From NCBI RefSeq assembly GCF_932274485.2, contig NC_065880.2:88843730-88907729 (forward strand): a stretch of 64,000 bases of DNA. Direction: 5' to 3'. Shown here one piece after another: positions 55,331 to 64,000 of the stretch. The DNA comes from Patella vulgata. Lineage: Eukaryota > Mollusca > Gastropoda > Patellidae. How positions within the stretch are numbered: position 1 is the stretch's first letter; each line of letters begins with the position of its first letter. The notes under the pieces are model-generated. The model worked only from the letters and a program-made list of their open reading frames with translations. It was not told the DNA's origin and did no database searches. The position numbers and the translations under genes are program-made.

Positions 55331-55445
55331 TTAAGCTGACTGTGTCTGTCCCTTTAAAAGTCCTGACACTTTAAGCTGACTGTGACTATCCCTTTAAAAG
55401 TCCTGACACTTTAAGCTGGATGTGACTGTCCCTTTAAAAGTTAGT
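55328..55445. repeat. 44-bp tandem repeat, about 2.7 units
   Basis: CTTTAAGCTGACTGTGTCTG, TCCCTTTAAAAGTCCTGACA. The hAT element at 54628 sits in a similar GACACTTTAAGC context. Confidence 0.88.
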
Positions 55446-55839
55446 GAAGCCATGATATAGTATTTCATAACCCGGCTTTATTTAAAACATCTGATGAATG
55501 GAAATGGTAGAGTTTTCAAGTCTGTGTGTTGACTTGAGCTATCATACCATCTCCTCGTCACAAGTTATAAAAACAGTCCCAAGCTTTTATTATAACTTAA
55601 ACCAGGCAAAGAGATTCGAGATTAGGCAGGATATGTTAAATCTCGGATAAAAATCTCTGATAAGTCTGTGAAGGGTCCCGGAGGTCTCCACGTCTATGAA
55701 AACATGAATTGAAGTTTTAGAAAGAAAGACTGTGTAAAAGAGAGAGAATATTATTAAACATTAGATATAACATCGTGATAGACTCATTTAACCTTTTATG
55801 TTTTTTCTTCTTCCCTAAAAAAGATGTTTTATTTTGGGG
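55446..55839. other. No gene seen
   Basis: Unique sequence. Confidence 0.45.
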
Positions 55840-56665
55840 TCATTTACGGACAGTCATAACTATTTCTCAATTACTAGAATATCCATTAGAGAAGACGTTA
55901 AAACTTTTTCTCAAATATTCTTCAGGAAAGCCAATATAAATTTTATAACTATTTTTCAAATATGTGAATGGGAAAACGTTTATAACGATTTTTCAAATAT
56001 CCTTTGGGGAAATTATTATAACTATTTCTCAAATATTCTTCAATATGTTACAGAGAATCCATCAATAACTATTTCGTAAATATATTACAGGGGAAGCCAT
56101 TTCTCAAATATGTTACAGAGGAAGCCATTTCTCAAATATGTTACAGGGGAAGCCATTTCTCAAATATGTTACAGAGGAAGCCATTTCTCAAATATGTTAC
56201 AGGGGAAGCCAATATAACAATTTCTTAAATATGTTACAGAGGAAACCATTATAACTTTTTCTCAAATATGTTACAGGGGAAGCCATTTCTCAAATATGTT
56301 ACAGGGGAAGCCATTATAACTTTTTCTCAAGTATGTTACAGGGGAAGCCATTATAACTATTTCTCAAATATGTTACAGGGAAGCCATTATAACTATTTCT
56401 CAAATATGTTACAGGGGAAGCCATTATAACTATTTCTCAAATATGTTACAGGGGAAGCCATTATAACTATTTCTCAAATATGTTACAGGGGAAGCCATTA
56501 TAACTATTTCGAAAATATGTTACAGGGAACCATTATAACTATTTCGAAAATATGTTACAGGGGAAGCCATTATAAATATTTCCCAAATATGTTACGGGGG
56601 AAGCCATTATAAATATTTCTCAAATATATTACATGGAAGCCATTAAAACTATTTCTTAAATATGT
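55840..56665. repeat. 26/37-bp minisatellite
   Basis: Units CAAATATGTTACAGGGGAAG + CCATTATAACTATTTCT (37 bp) alternate with shorter ones lacking TATAACTAT (about 28 bp) near 56090-56215. The left edge is more diverged. One edge frame (55834-56079, 81 codons) is repeat-derived. Confidence 0.93.
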
Positions 56666-57774
56666 TCTAGTGGATCCCTCATTTATATTTTTGACATTGT
56701 TCCTGATCCTCCTACCAAATTCTATAGATCCTCAAGAAAGCAGACTTTAAGCAGAATTTTCTGTTTGTCGAATTAAGCATTGTTTTAGCAGTATTCTCCA
56801 GTTTAACGGCTTGCAAGACTCCTGATTTTTAGTCTTTGTCTACCAGTGTTGAAGAAACAATACCAATAATCCTCGTTAAATATTTTATACAACAATTACG
56901 CAGATGACGAGATATGGGATGCATGTTCTCTTCTCCGCGCGTATCTTAAAACCCTGACAAGATTAATAGATATGTTTAATTCATTGAATAATTCAAGATT
57001 ACTTCACAAAGATAACAAACTTAAGTACCTTGATGTGTTTCTTTCTCATAAGTTAATAAAAGGCCAAACACTGTAGGGGGTATTTGACTTATTGTCCAAC
57101 TTAGACTAATCATGTGTGATTATTTGATAATAGACCGAGTTATTGGACCAAACAAAAACAGGCCCTGGAGGTATATATCATTATAAGGTCCGCGCGGAAA
57201 TAACAAGCTTGCTATATATGGTATGATAACATCTTAATGAGGTCTAGACAATGTGAACTTCTAGAACAAACTGTTCCCAAGTTTATCTGATCAGTCATCT
57301 TTATTAAACATATTATTGATGGATTGAGGACGTTACACCTATTTATTAACAGGATAAATTACTGATTCTTATTGGTTCAAATTAATCAGCTTTGGGTTAA
57401 TGATACCCAAGAAATTGGAATATCAAGTACAACAACAGGAAGCACATACCCTAGTAACTACAAATTTGGTCCTTACTCAATTTTGATAAAAAAAAAGTGA
57501 GTTACTAGGTGTTGACTTGACGGAAGAGTTGTATTCAACAATGCCCACACAAATTTTGAGGTAAAAAGCAGATATATTTTCGGTGTTTTCAAAATTATAT
57601 TCGTGAAAATCTATATGAAATTTTCAGGGTCCTTTTTTAAAAAAAACCACACGTACGCATTTTACTTGCATGTACTTGGGCGCCGATGATTTTACTATAC
57701 AACTGCATATTGTTCAGATTATTAATCAACTCTAAAATACTTAGTACCCAAATTGTGATATTTAATCTGCTTTT
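56666..57774. other. No gene seen
   Basis: Unique AT-rich sequence with no frame of note. Confidence 0.5.
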
Positions 57775-58115
57775 TTAAACATACATTATGCAAGAGCTAA
57801 ATCTACCTATTGCAGGTCTTTCTTTGGGCCTTAAATGTTATCTAAATTAATAATTAGACATTAATTAACTTATCCAGACCATAATCAACTCTTGATGGCA
57901 TCGCTAACCTGCGATATGTACTGGATTATGATCCCATTTGCTGCTCGACTTCCATTCATAATTTAATCATAAAATGGATAATTGAGACTATGTTTTTTAT
58001 CGTACCGACTTTAGTAATAATGATCGAGGCTAGGCTCAAATTCCAATCGCTAAATTCTCGATTCATAGTGGATCAAATTGACTGAAATTTTCAGCAAATT
58101 GCCTTTACATTATAA
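57775..58115 (-). mobile_element. MITE-1, left end missing
   Basis: TTTAAACATACATTATGCAA to GAAATTTTCAGCAAATTGCC, TTTACATTA, then unrelated sequence. Confidence 0.85.
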
Positions 58116-58930
58116 CAGTGGAAAAAGAAAATAGAAAATGGAGAGAAGAAAGCTATAAATGAGACTAATACAGCAGTCTTGTACATTTTTTTCAGAAATT
58201 GTTTATTATAACAACCTTCTACTTCTACAAAGTTTTTCTTTATAAATTATTTTTATTCTCATGGCAATGGAACATGGAAAACCCAGGCTAAATTTTGTAC
58301 GGACACTCCTCACCATATTGACTAAATAAACTCTCTTTATAACAATATTTTGAAACTAAATAGATTTAAAAGGGAAATATTTAACATCAAAAGGAACCAT
58401 TGTGTTTAGTAGAAACCTTTTCGTTGACCCTAATATCCATTAACCCCTTTAAGACCCTTCTAAACTCCCTCTTGTTTGTCACAGAGTAGGTAAACAAGAG
58501 CCACTTAACGGTGAACAAAACGTGTTCAGCCCTTTTGACTTTCTTCCTACAAACCGGAGACTTAAAGAACAACAAAGAGACTTGTCAGCCTCAGGGTTGT
58601 GGGTTGTAGTTTACATGCGTTACATCGTGTTTATGTAATACATTGTTGAAAAGAACAACATTTCTACCTCCAAGCATTTTCATTTTTTTCATCCCTTTAA
58701 GAGTTTTCAGGTTGTTATTTTTTTATTCTAAACTATTTTATAGCATAACTAAGATGAATTTGTTATTTGGAATATTCTTTGAAATATTTTTTCTTAAAAA
58801 ATAAATTCTTTTGATCTTATTGAGTTAGATTTTTGTTGAGTTATCGTGTTTAGGTTTTATCAGTTTTTTTTTGTTTGTTTTTTTTTCTAAATATAGAAGT
58901 GGTTTTTGGTATATATGGCAGAATATGGAA
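58116..58930. other. No gene seen
   Basis: AT-rich, T runs; a 62-codon minus frame at 58387-58575 has no recognisable family. Confidence 0.5.
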
Positions 58931-58932
58931 TA

Positions 58933-59390
58933 ATATGGAATAACAGTAATTATTTAATTAAACCATAACCCTTTGCCACCTAGTGGGTAAGATGCTGGCT
59001 TGCTAACCTGGACGTCGCGTGTTTGATCCCTGCATTGGCCGAGAAATATGGAATAACAGTAATTATTTAATTAAACCATAACCCTTTGCCATCTAGTGGG
59101 TAAGATGCTGGCTTGCTAACCTGGACATCGCATGTTTGATCCCTGCATTGGCCGAGAAATATGGAATAACAGTAATTATTTAATTAAACCATAACCCTTT
59201 GCCATCTAGTGGGTAAGATGCTGGCTTGCTAACCTGGACGTCGCATGTTTGATCCCTGCATTGGCCGAGAAATATGGAATAACAGTAATTATTTAATTAA
59301 ACCATAACCCTTTGCCACCTAGTGGGTAAGATGCTGGCTTGGTAACCTGGATGTCGCGGGTTCGATCCCTGCATTGGCCGAGAAAGCTCA
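58933..59390 (+). repeat. 113-bp tandem repeat containing the SINE-B head, four units
   Basis: ATATGGAATAACAGTAATTA starts at 58933, 59046, 59159 and 59272. Each unit ends with the SINE-B head: CTAGTGGGTAAGATGCTGGC (A-box region) and GTTTGATCCCTGCATTGGCC (B-box region). Only the last continues into the SINE-B body. The units differ at one or two bases. Confidence 0.94.
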
Positions 59391-59515
59391 TCAGGATTTT
59401 CCAACGTGGTTTCCCTTTGTCAGTGGTGTAAGACAGAGGGCCTGAAAAGGACAGCTGTCTAGTAGTTTGGATGGCACAAAAACCGAGGACCCTGGTACAC
59501 ATTGGTATGCAATTA
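59318..59515 (+). mobile_element. SINE-B, 3'-truncated
   Basis: Head, GAGAAAGCTCATCAGGATTT, GGCCTGAAAAGGACAGCTGT, to ACACATTGGTATGCA; the 3' third is absent. Confidence 0.88.
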
Positions 59516-59540
59516 TCAAAATTAATCAGTCAGCTTTAAA

Positions 59541-59821
59541 GAGAGAGAGAGAGAGAGAAATGGGGTTTAACATCCACTCGACACAAACTAGGTCATTTCG
59601 GGACTAACATATGGTTTAATTTTATTTCAATAATTCGCTTGCGCGTAGGTGTCTTTAGCAGTGGGAGGAAACCGGAGGACCCGGAGAAAACCCACGAGGT
59701 TGGACAGGCGACCCTACTCCCTGTCACGTACAACCGGGGATTCGAAACCACGCCAGTCGACTCAATGACAGACTTTATGATACAGCGCGCGGACGCTAAC
59801 CATTCAGCCATCCAACCCCCC
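59541..59821 (-). mobile_element. SINE-A, full length with 14-bp target-site duplication
   Basis: CAGTCAGCTTTAAA at 59527-59540 and 59822-59835. All parts are present from GA tract to head (TAACCATTCAGCCATCCAAC). One of the least diverged copies. Confidence 0.95.
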
Positions 59822-59835
59822 CAGTCAGCTTTAAA

Positions 59836-60345
59836 CTGGTGATTTTAAATGATTTTTATATGTTTTTATTATTATTTTGTAGTTTGTGTTTATAAATTTC
59901 AAATATTATGGATAATATTGCGTTGGCGGTTCAGTTCCTTTAACATGACAATGGCATTTTTAGATGCTAGATCTAGAGGGGGCAATAGTTTCATCTGGTT
60001 CATAAACTGAAAGGTTATTGACTTGTACATTTGAAAAAAAAAAAAAAAAAATTACCCCATAATTGGATTTGTTCTATCAAGTATTGAAATATTCAAGATA
60101 ATTCTCATGGGTACATGATTTGATAAAAGACCATTTGTGGGTAAATAAAATGTATTCTAATTAAATCTCAACTTATTTTCTGTTTTATTATTAAATAATA
60201 TAATTAGTAACCACTAGAAAAACCTCCATAAATTGTTTTTATGTTCAATACACTGTTGAAATCAGTGAGATTTTAAACTCCAGGGGAATGTAGAGATAAA
60301 TGATCACAGTCAGAAAATTCTTTCAGTTCACAATTTACTCCTGAA
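59836..60345. other. No gene seen
   Basis: Unique AT-rich sequence with an A tract near 60035. Confidence 0.45.
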
Positions 60346-60349
60346 CACA

Positions 60350-60895
60350 AATGGTGGCACAGTGCGTGGGACGTTGGCTCGGTAACCTGGATGTTCCATG
60401 TTCCCCCTTGTCAGTTTTTCCGGGTCCTCCGGTTTCCTTCCACTCCTAAAGAACATACGCGCAAACGAATTATTGAAATAAAATTGAACCATATGTTAGC
60501 CCTGAAATGACCTTGTTTGTGTCAAGTGGACATTAAACACCATTTAATGGGAGGAAACTGGAGAACCCAGAGAAAACCCACAAGGTTGGACAGGCAACCC
60601 CACCCTTGTCACATACAACTGGGGAATCAAAACCATGCCAGTTGACTCAATAAGAGATCTTGTAAAACAGTGCGCACATGCTAACCATTCGGCTATCCAA
60701 CCCTACGTGGTTTCCCCTTGTCAGTTGTGCAGGACAGAGCGCCTGACAAGCAAAGCTGTCTAGTCATTCGGATGGGACGAAAAAAACGAGGTCCCATGGA
60801 TACATTGGTGTGCACGTAAAAGATCCCTTGGCGGTTGGAATTCGATATAAGAGTAAACTATAGTGCCCAGTCATTCCATATCATTTCATTTAACT
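60350..60895. mobile_element. SINE-B interrupted by two opposed SINE-A pieces
   Basis: 60350-60415: SINE-B head (GTGCGTGGGACGTTGGCTCG). 60416-60545: SINE-A 3' part forward (CCGGGTCCTCCGGTTTCCTT to GTGGACATTAAACACC). 60548-60705: SINE-A 5' part in reverse, with its head last. 60706-60895: SINE-B body forward (CGTGGTTTCCCCTTGTCAGT). CCCCTTGTCAG is present on both sides of the SINE-A pair. Confidence 0.82.
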
Positions 60896-61440
60896 TCCAT
60901 TCGCCATAGATTAGGCCATTTCAGGACTAAAAATAATGAAGGAACAATTCTCACTGTAAATGTCACTGTAACCGTGGTAATAGTTTTATTTTTATTTCAC
61001 TATTTTAGTGTTTATTTATATATATGATATAAGTATGGTATATTAACGTATTCCCTTTCTATGTAATATCTACATATTGCACACATTATCATAACTTGGT
61101 TTTATTACTGCACTTTAAAGCATTCCGAACCACAAGAAGAATGAACCCTAGCAGTTGAAATTGAGGTTTTTATTTATTACAGATCTCTCCTACCATTGCC
61201 AGGAATGTCTTCCTCTGGTGCCAATTTCCTCCGTATTCTCCTGCTTGATTAAAAGAGGTGTGGGGAAGAATAGTTGAGATATATTAAATATATGATATTT
61301 GGTAGAATATAGGCAGACTGTTGTCGATTCTACGAGTTATTTCTCTAACCTCATTGTTTTCTCATTTCGTGTATAATTCTCTACGATTGTCTATCAACCC
61401 TCTTTACAATAAAAAACATGTTTATTTAACTCAACACAAG
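60896..61440. other. No gene seen
   Basis: Unique AT-rich sequence. Confidence 0.45.
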
Positions 61441-61454
61441 CGTGGTATATCATC

Positions 61455-61600
61455 TTTCTCTTGTGGTTAATAGAGTTTAACATCCCCTTCCACTGAAGGT
61501 GATATCGCAAACAAGTGGTGTTATATTTTAGTATATTCAGCTCATGCGCAGCTGTCTTCTCTGTGGGAGGTAACCAGATTCCTGAAGTAAACCCACAAAA
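61455..61600 (-). mobile_element. SINE-C-type 3' part
   Basis: TAGAGTTTAACATCCCCTTC, CACTGAAGGTGATATCGCAA, ACAAG, and further in CTGTGGGAGGTAACCAGATT. A 124-codon minus frame (61394-61768) reads through it and has no protein resemblance. Confidence 0.62.
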
Positions 61601-61769
61601 TGGTCCAAATTCCATAAATGAGTATTTCCTTTTCGATCGAATCTGTGCATTGATATTTCGATATTGTATTCTTAATTTAAGATCGCCAGGTAAAATTTGA
61701 AATTTTCTGAAAACAGTGCTATGACACACTGTTAATGGGCCTTTGGCTTTGCAGTTAACATGTCTCATA

Positions 61770-61908
61770 GGTCACAGTTAACACGCCTCCGGGTTCACAG
61801 TTAACAAGCCTCTGATTTCAAAGTTAACAAGTCCCGGGGGTTCACAGTTAATGAGCCTCTAGTTTCACAGTTAACGCGCCTCCGAGTTCACAGTTAACAA
61901 GCCACTAG
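61770..61908. repeat. ~24-bp minisatellite
   Basis: Six units of CACAGTTAACAAGCCTCYGRGTT. Confidence 0.9.
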
Positions 61909-62230
61909 GAGTAATTGACTGAAAGTCGACCCTCAGCACTTCAATTATTTTCTACGTTTTTTTTTTCACACAGAATTCACCAGTTTTATTGAATGAAGTA
62001 GTAAGAAGAATATACAACATATTTATTTCCCTATATTCAATATTTAAGAGATGAATAAACAGTGGCTTTAACAAGCGTACATAGAGACATGTCTTATTAT
62101 ATCCTGCATAAATTCCTGGCTTCTCAGGTTCCTTCCACTATACCACCACATGTTAGTCCCAAAATAACCAGTTCTTTCAAACTGTTCCTTATTCACTCTT
62201 CTCAGTTTATGATAATTGATGAAATGTCTT
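61909..62230. other. No gene; SINE-A scrap
   Basis: CCACATGTTAGTCCCAAAAT near 62146-62166 is SINE-A-like. Otherwise unique. Confidence 0.45.
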
Positions 62231-62234
62231 GCTT

Positions 62235-62575
62235 AAAAAACAAAACAAAAGTAGAGCTGATTTTAAACTAGAGTGGCACACATGCAATGAATGGGTGATT
62301 TATATGACATAAAACTTTAATTAAACATTAAAAAAACAAAGCAAAAGTAGAGCTGATTTTAGACTAGAGTGGTGTACATGCAATGAATGGGTAATTTATA
62401 TGACATATATAAAACTTTAATTAAACATAAAAAAAACAAAGCAAAAGTAGAACTGATTTTAGACTAGAGTGTGTACATGCAATGAGTGGGTGATTTATAT
62501 GACATATATATAAAACTTTAATTAAACATTAAAAAAACAAAGCAAAAGTAGAACTGATTTTAGACAAGGATATGT
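62235..62575. repeat. ~98-bp tandem repeat, about 3.5 units
   Basis: Units contain CAAAGCAAAAGTAGAGCTGA, TTTTAGACTAGAGTG, ATGCAATGAATGGGTGATTT and AACTTTAATTAAACAT. Related sequence resumes at 63255-63335, after MITE-1 and SINE-B. Confidence 0.9.
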
Positions 62576-62582
62576 AAATTAA

Positions 62583-62968
62583 AGAGGAATTATGGGAGAT
62601 TAGATAAAGTGCTGACTGTTATCGCTAAAATAGTTAAAAAAAATAGATCACAGAAATAAAATATGTTGAAAATTTCAGTCAAATTGCTCCACTTTGAACC
62701 AAGATATTAGCTTTTGAATTTTAGGCCTAGCCTCTACCACCATCATCACTAAAGTCAGTACGATAAAAAACATAATCTTGATTATCCATTTTTGGATTTA
62801 ATCATTAATGAGCGTTTCAAATCCAGTGAAAAACCGACACAAGATGACATCGAGAGTTGGTTATGGTTTAGATAAGTTTATTAATGTCTAATAATTTAGA
62901 TAACATTTCAGGTCGAAAGAAAGACCTGCAATAGACAGATTTATCTCTTGCATAATCCATGTTTAAGT
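62583..62968 (+). mobile_element. MITE-1, full length
   Basis: TTAAAGAGGAATTATGGGAG to TCTTGCATAATCCATGTTTAA; all inner blocks in order. Confidence 0.88.
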
Positions 62969-62997
62969 GGGTGACTCTATAACATGAATCTTTGATT

Positions 62998-63246
62998 AAT
63001 CACGATTTTCCGGCGTGGTTCCCCCTTGTTAGTGATGCAGGACGGATGGGACAAAAAACCAAGGTCCTGTGTACACATTGGCGTGCACATAAAAGATCCC
63101 TTGGCAGTTGGAATTCGATATAAGAGTAGGCCGTAGTGCCGCTGTCCGGGCAAAATTTCCCTCATAGCACACTGTATGGCGTATGCCCAGCTTCATTAGC
63201 CCAGTTCGGAGCCGAACAGTTGGACGTTAAACCCCATTTCATTTCA
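62998..63246 (+). mobile_element. SINE-B, 5'-truncated with small deletion
   Basis: TCACGATTTTCCGGCGTGGT, a jump at GACGGATGGGAC, then body to GTTGGACGTTAAACCCC and ATTTC. Confidence 0.88.
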
Positions 63247-63339
63247 TAACATTAATCAGTAAAGAGTAGAATTAGAGCTAATTTTAGACAAAGTAAAAGT
63301 AGAGTAGATGAATTGAGTGGGTGATTATCTAAATATGTA

Positions 63340-63784
63340 TATAATAAGAACAATATTGGTCTCATGTAACATTTAGTTTATGTTAAAGAGAAGAGTTACA
63401 TGTCAATTGTTTATACGAATGTTTTTTATTTATCAACGGCATGTCAACATGTGTATATCAGGTGCTCCATGATCTACAGCAGCTTTTTAATACACATGCC
63501 TATCATAACCCTAACCTGCCAGCTCTCGTGTCTTCAAACCAGAAACATTTGTCTACACGTGTAGGTGCATGGGTTCTTGTGTGTGTTTTCAGTTTATAAG
63601 ATGTGCGTGTGTGTGGGGGTGTTTAACTTGTTCGTGAGTTTTGAGCAACTGTTCATGACCAGGTAAAATTAGAACAAAGTTAAATTGTGGTCCCAGTCAT
63701 TACAGATTAGCCTGGAGCCTAATCAAAGTCAACTCTGTAATTATATTAGAGAGATATTGTTTCATAAATTATTATCTATTGTAA
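63340..63784. other. No gene seen
   Basis: Unique sequence with a GTGTGT-rich patch near 63600. Confidence 0.45.
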
Positions 63785-63850
63785 AGTTATTCCAGATCCT
63801 AGTGTAGTAAAGACAAGTAAAACAAAATTTTGAACTATAAAAAATGAAAC
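63785..63850. mobile_element. MITE-2 end fragment
   Basis: TTCCAGATCCTAGTGTAGTA, AAGACAAG, ACTATAAAAAATGAAACGA match the right end of MITE-2. Confidence 0.75.
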
Positions 63851-63852
63851 GA

Positions 63853-64000
63853 GAGAGAGAGAGAAATGGGGTTAAACATCCACTCAATTTTTATTTCAAT
63901 AAGTCGCTTACGCGTAGGGGTCTTTAGCAGTGGGAGGAAACCGGAAGACCCAGAGAAAACCCACGAGGTTGGACAGGCGACCCTACTCCTTGTCACGTAC
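63853..64000 (-). mobile_element. SINE-A cut by the window edge
   Basis: GA tract, GGGGTTAAACATCCACTC, core CCGGAAGACCCAGAGAAAAC, to CTTGTCACGTAC at the last base. Confidence 0.9.

Noticed and set aside
61394-61768. 124-codon minus-strand frame
   Set aside because: It reads through a SINE-C-type repeat and adjacent minisatellite; no family resemblance or splice sites.
1-64000. Retrovirus-like, LTR or Polinton element
   Set aside because: No reverse transcriptase, integrase, capsid or envelope-like frame and no long terminal direct repeats were seen.

Overview
The window looks like gene-poor, AT-rich, repeat-dense animal nuclear DNA. Long stretches have no coding potential. There is one intact spliced-type gene, several tRNA-derived SINE families, short inverted-repeat DNA transposons and many minisatellites. 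A lophotrochozoan, probably a marine mollusc, is the best guess, because of the SINE style and the animal BTB-BACK gene. The sequence alone does not fix the species.

The only convincing protein-coding gene is on the minus strand at 33215-34285. It is a 356-residue BTB-BACK protein resembling the BTBD17/galectin-3-binding-protein group. A strong splice acceptor lies about 48 bases upstream of its start codon, so at least one 5' non-coding exon lies further right. A 19-codon upstream frame overlaps the start. The only other coding trace is a 39-codon acidic peptide inside a deleted piggyBac-like element (920-1431).

The rest is repeats, named here for reference. SINE-A has a tRNA-Leu/Ser-like head and a (CT)n tail. 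SINE-B has a different tRNA-like head and an (ATTTC)n tail. SINE-C is rarer, with a third head. All three end in the same GGACGTTAAAC motif, which suggests one shared LINE partner. MITE-1 is about 390 bp with imperfect TTAAA..ACATTATG ends and is present about nine times. MITE-2 is about 350 bp with inverted ends of about 45 bp. Three hAT-like miniature elements lie at 22100, 50752 and 54628. A long inverted repeat rich in ACCGGAAAACAC lies at 21093-21478. Several target-site duplications are readable, so insertion order can be worked out in places: SINE-A inside SINE-B, SINE-B inside a satellite that was then duplicated, and one miniature element inside MITE-1.

Layout. 0-5 kb: SINE pieces, the piggyBac-like element, a CTCCCTAGACTG array and duplicated SINE-A. 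5-12 kb: a 30-bp VNTR, SINEs, MITE-1. 12-20 kb: SINE clusters and a (CT)-spaced satellite. 20-27 kb: a 36-bp array, the long inverted repeat, and MITE-1 with its tail repeated five times. 28-32 kb: the SINE and satellite cluster. 33-34.3 kb: the gene. 35-50 kb: minisatellites and SINEs. 50-55 kb: hAT-like elements and MITE-2. 55-64 kb: more arrays, an amplified SINE-B head, and SINE chimeras. No retroviral or LINE reverse-transcriptase frame, no tRNA or rRNA gene and no CRISPR array was seen.
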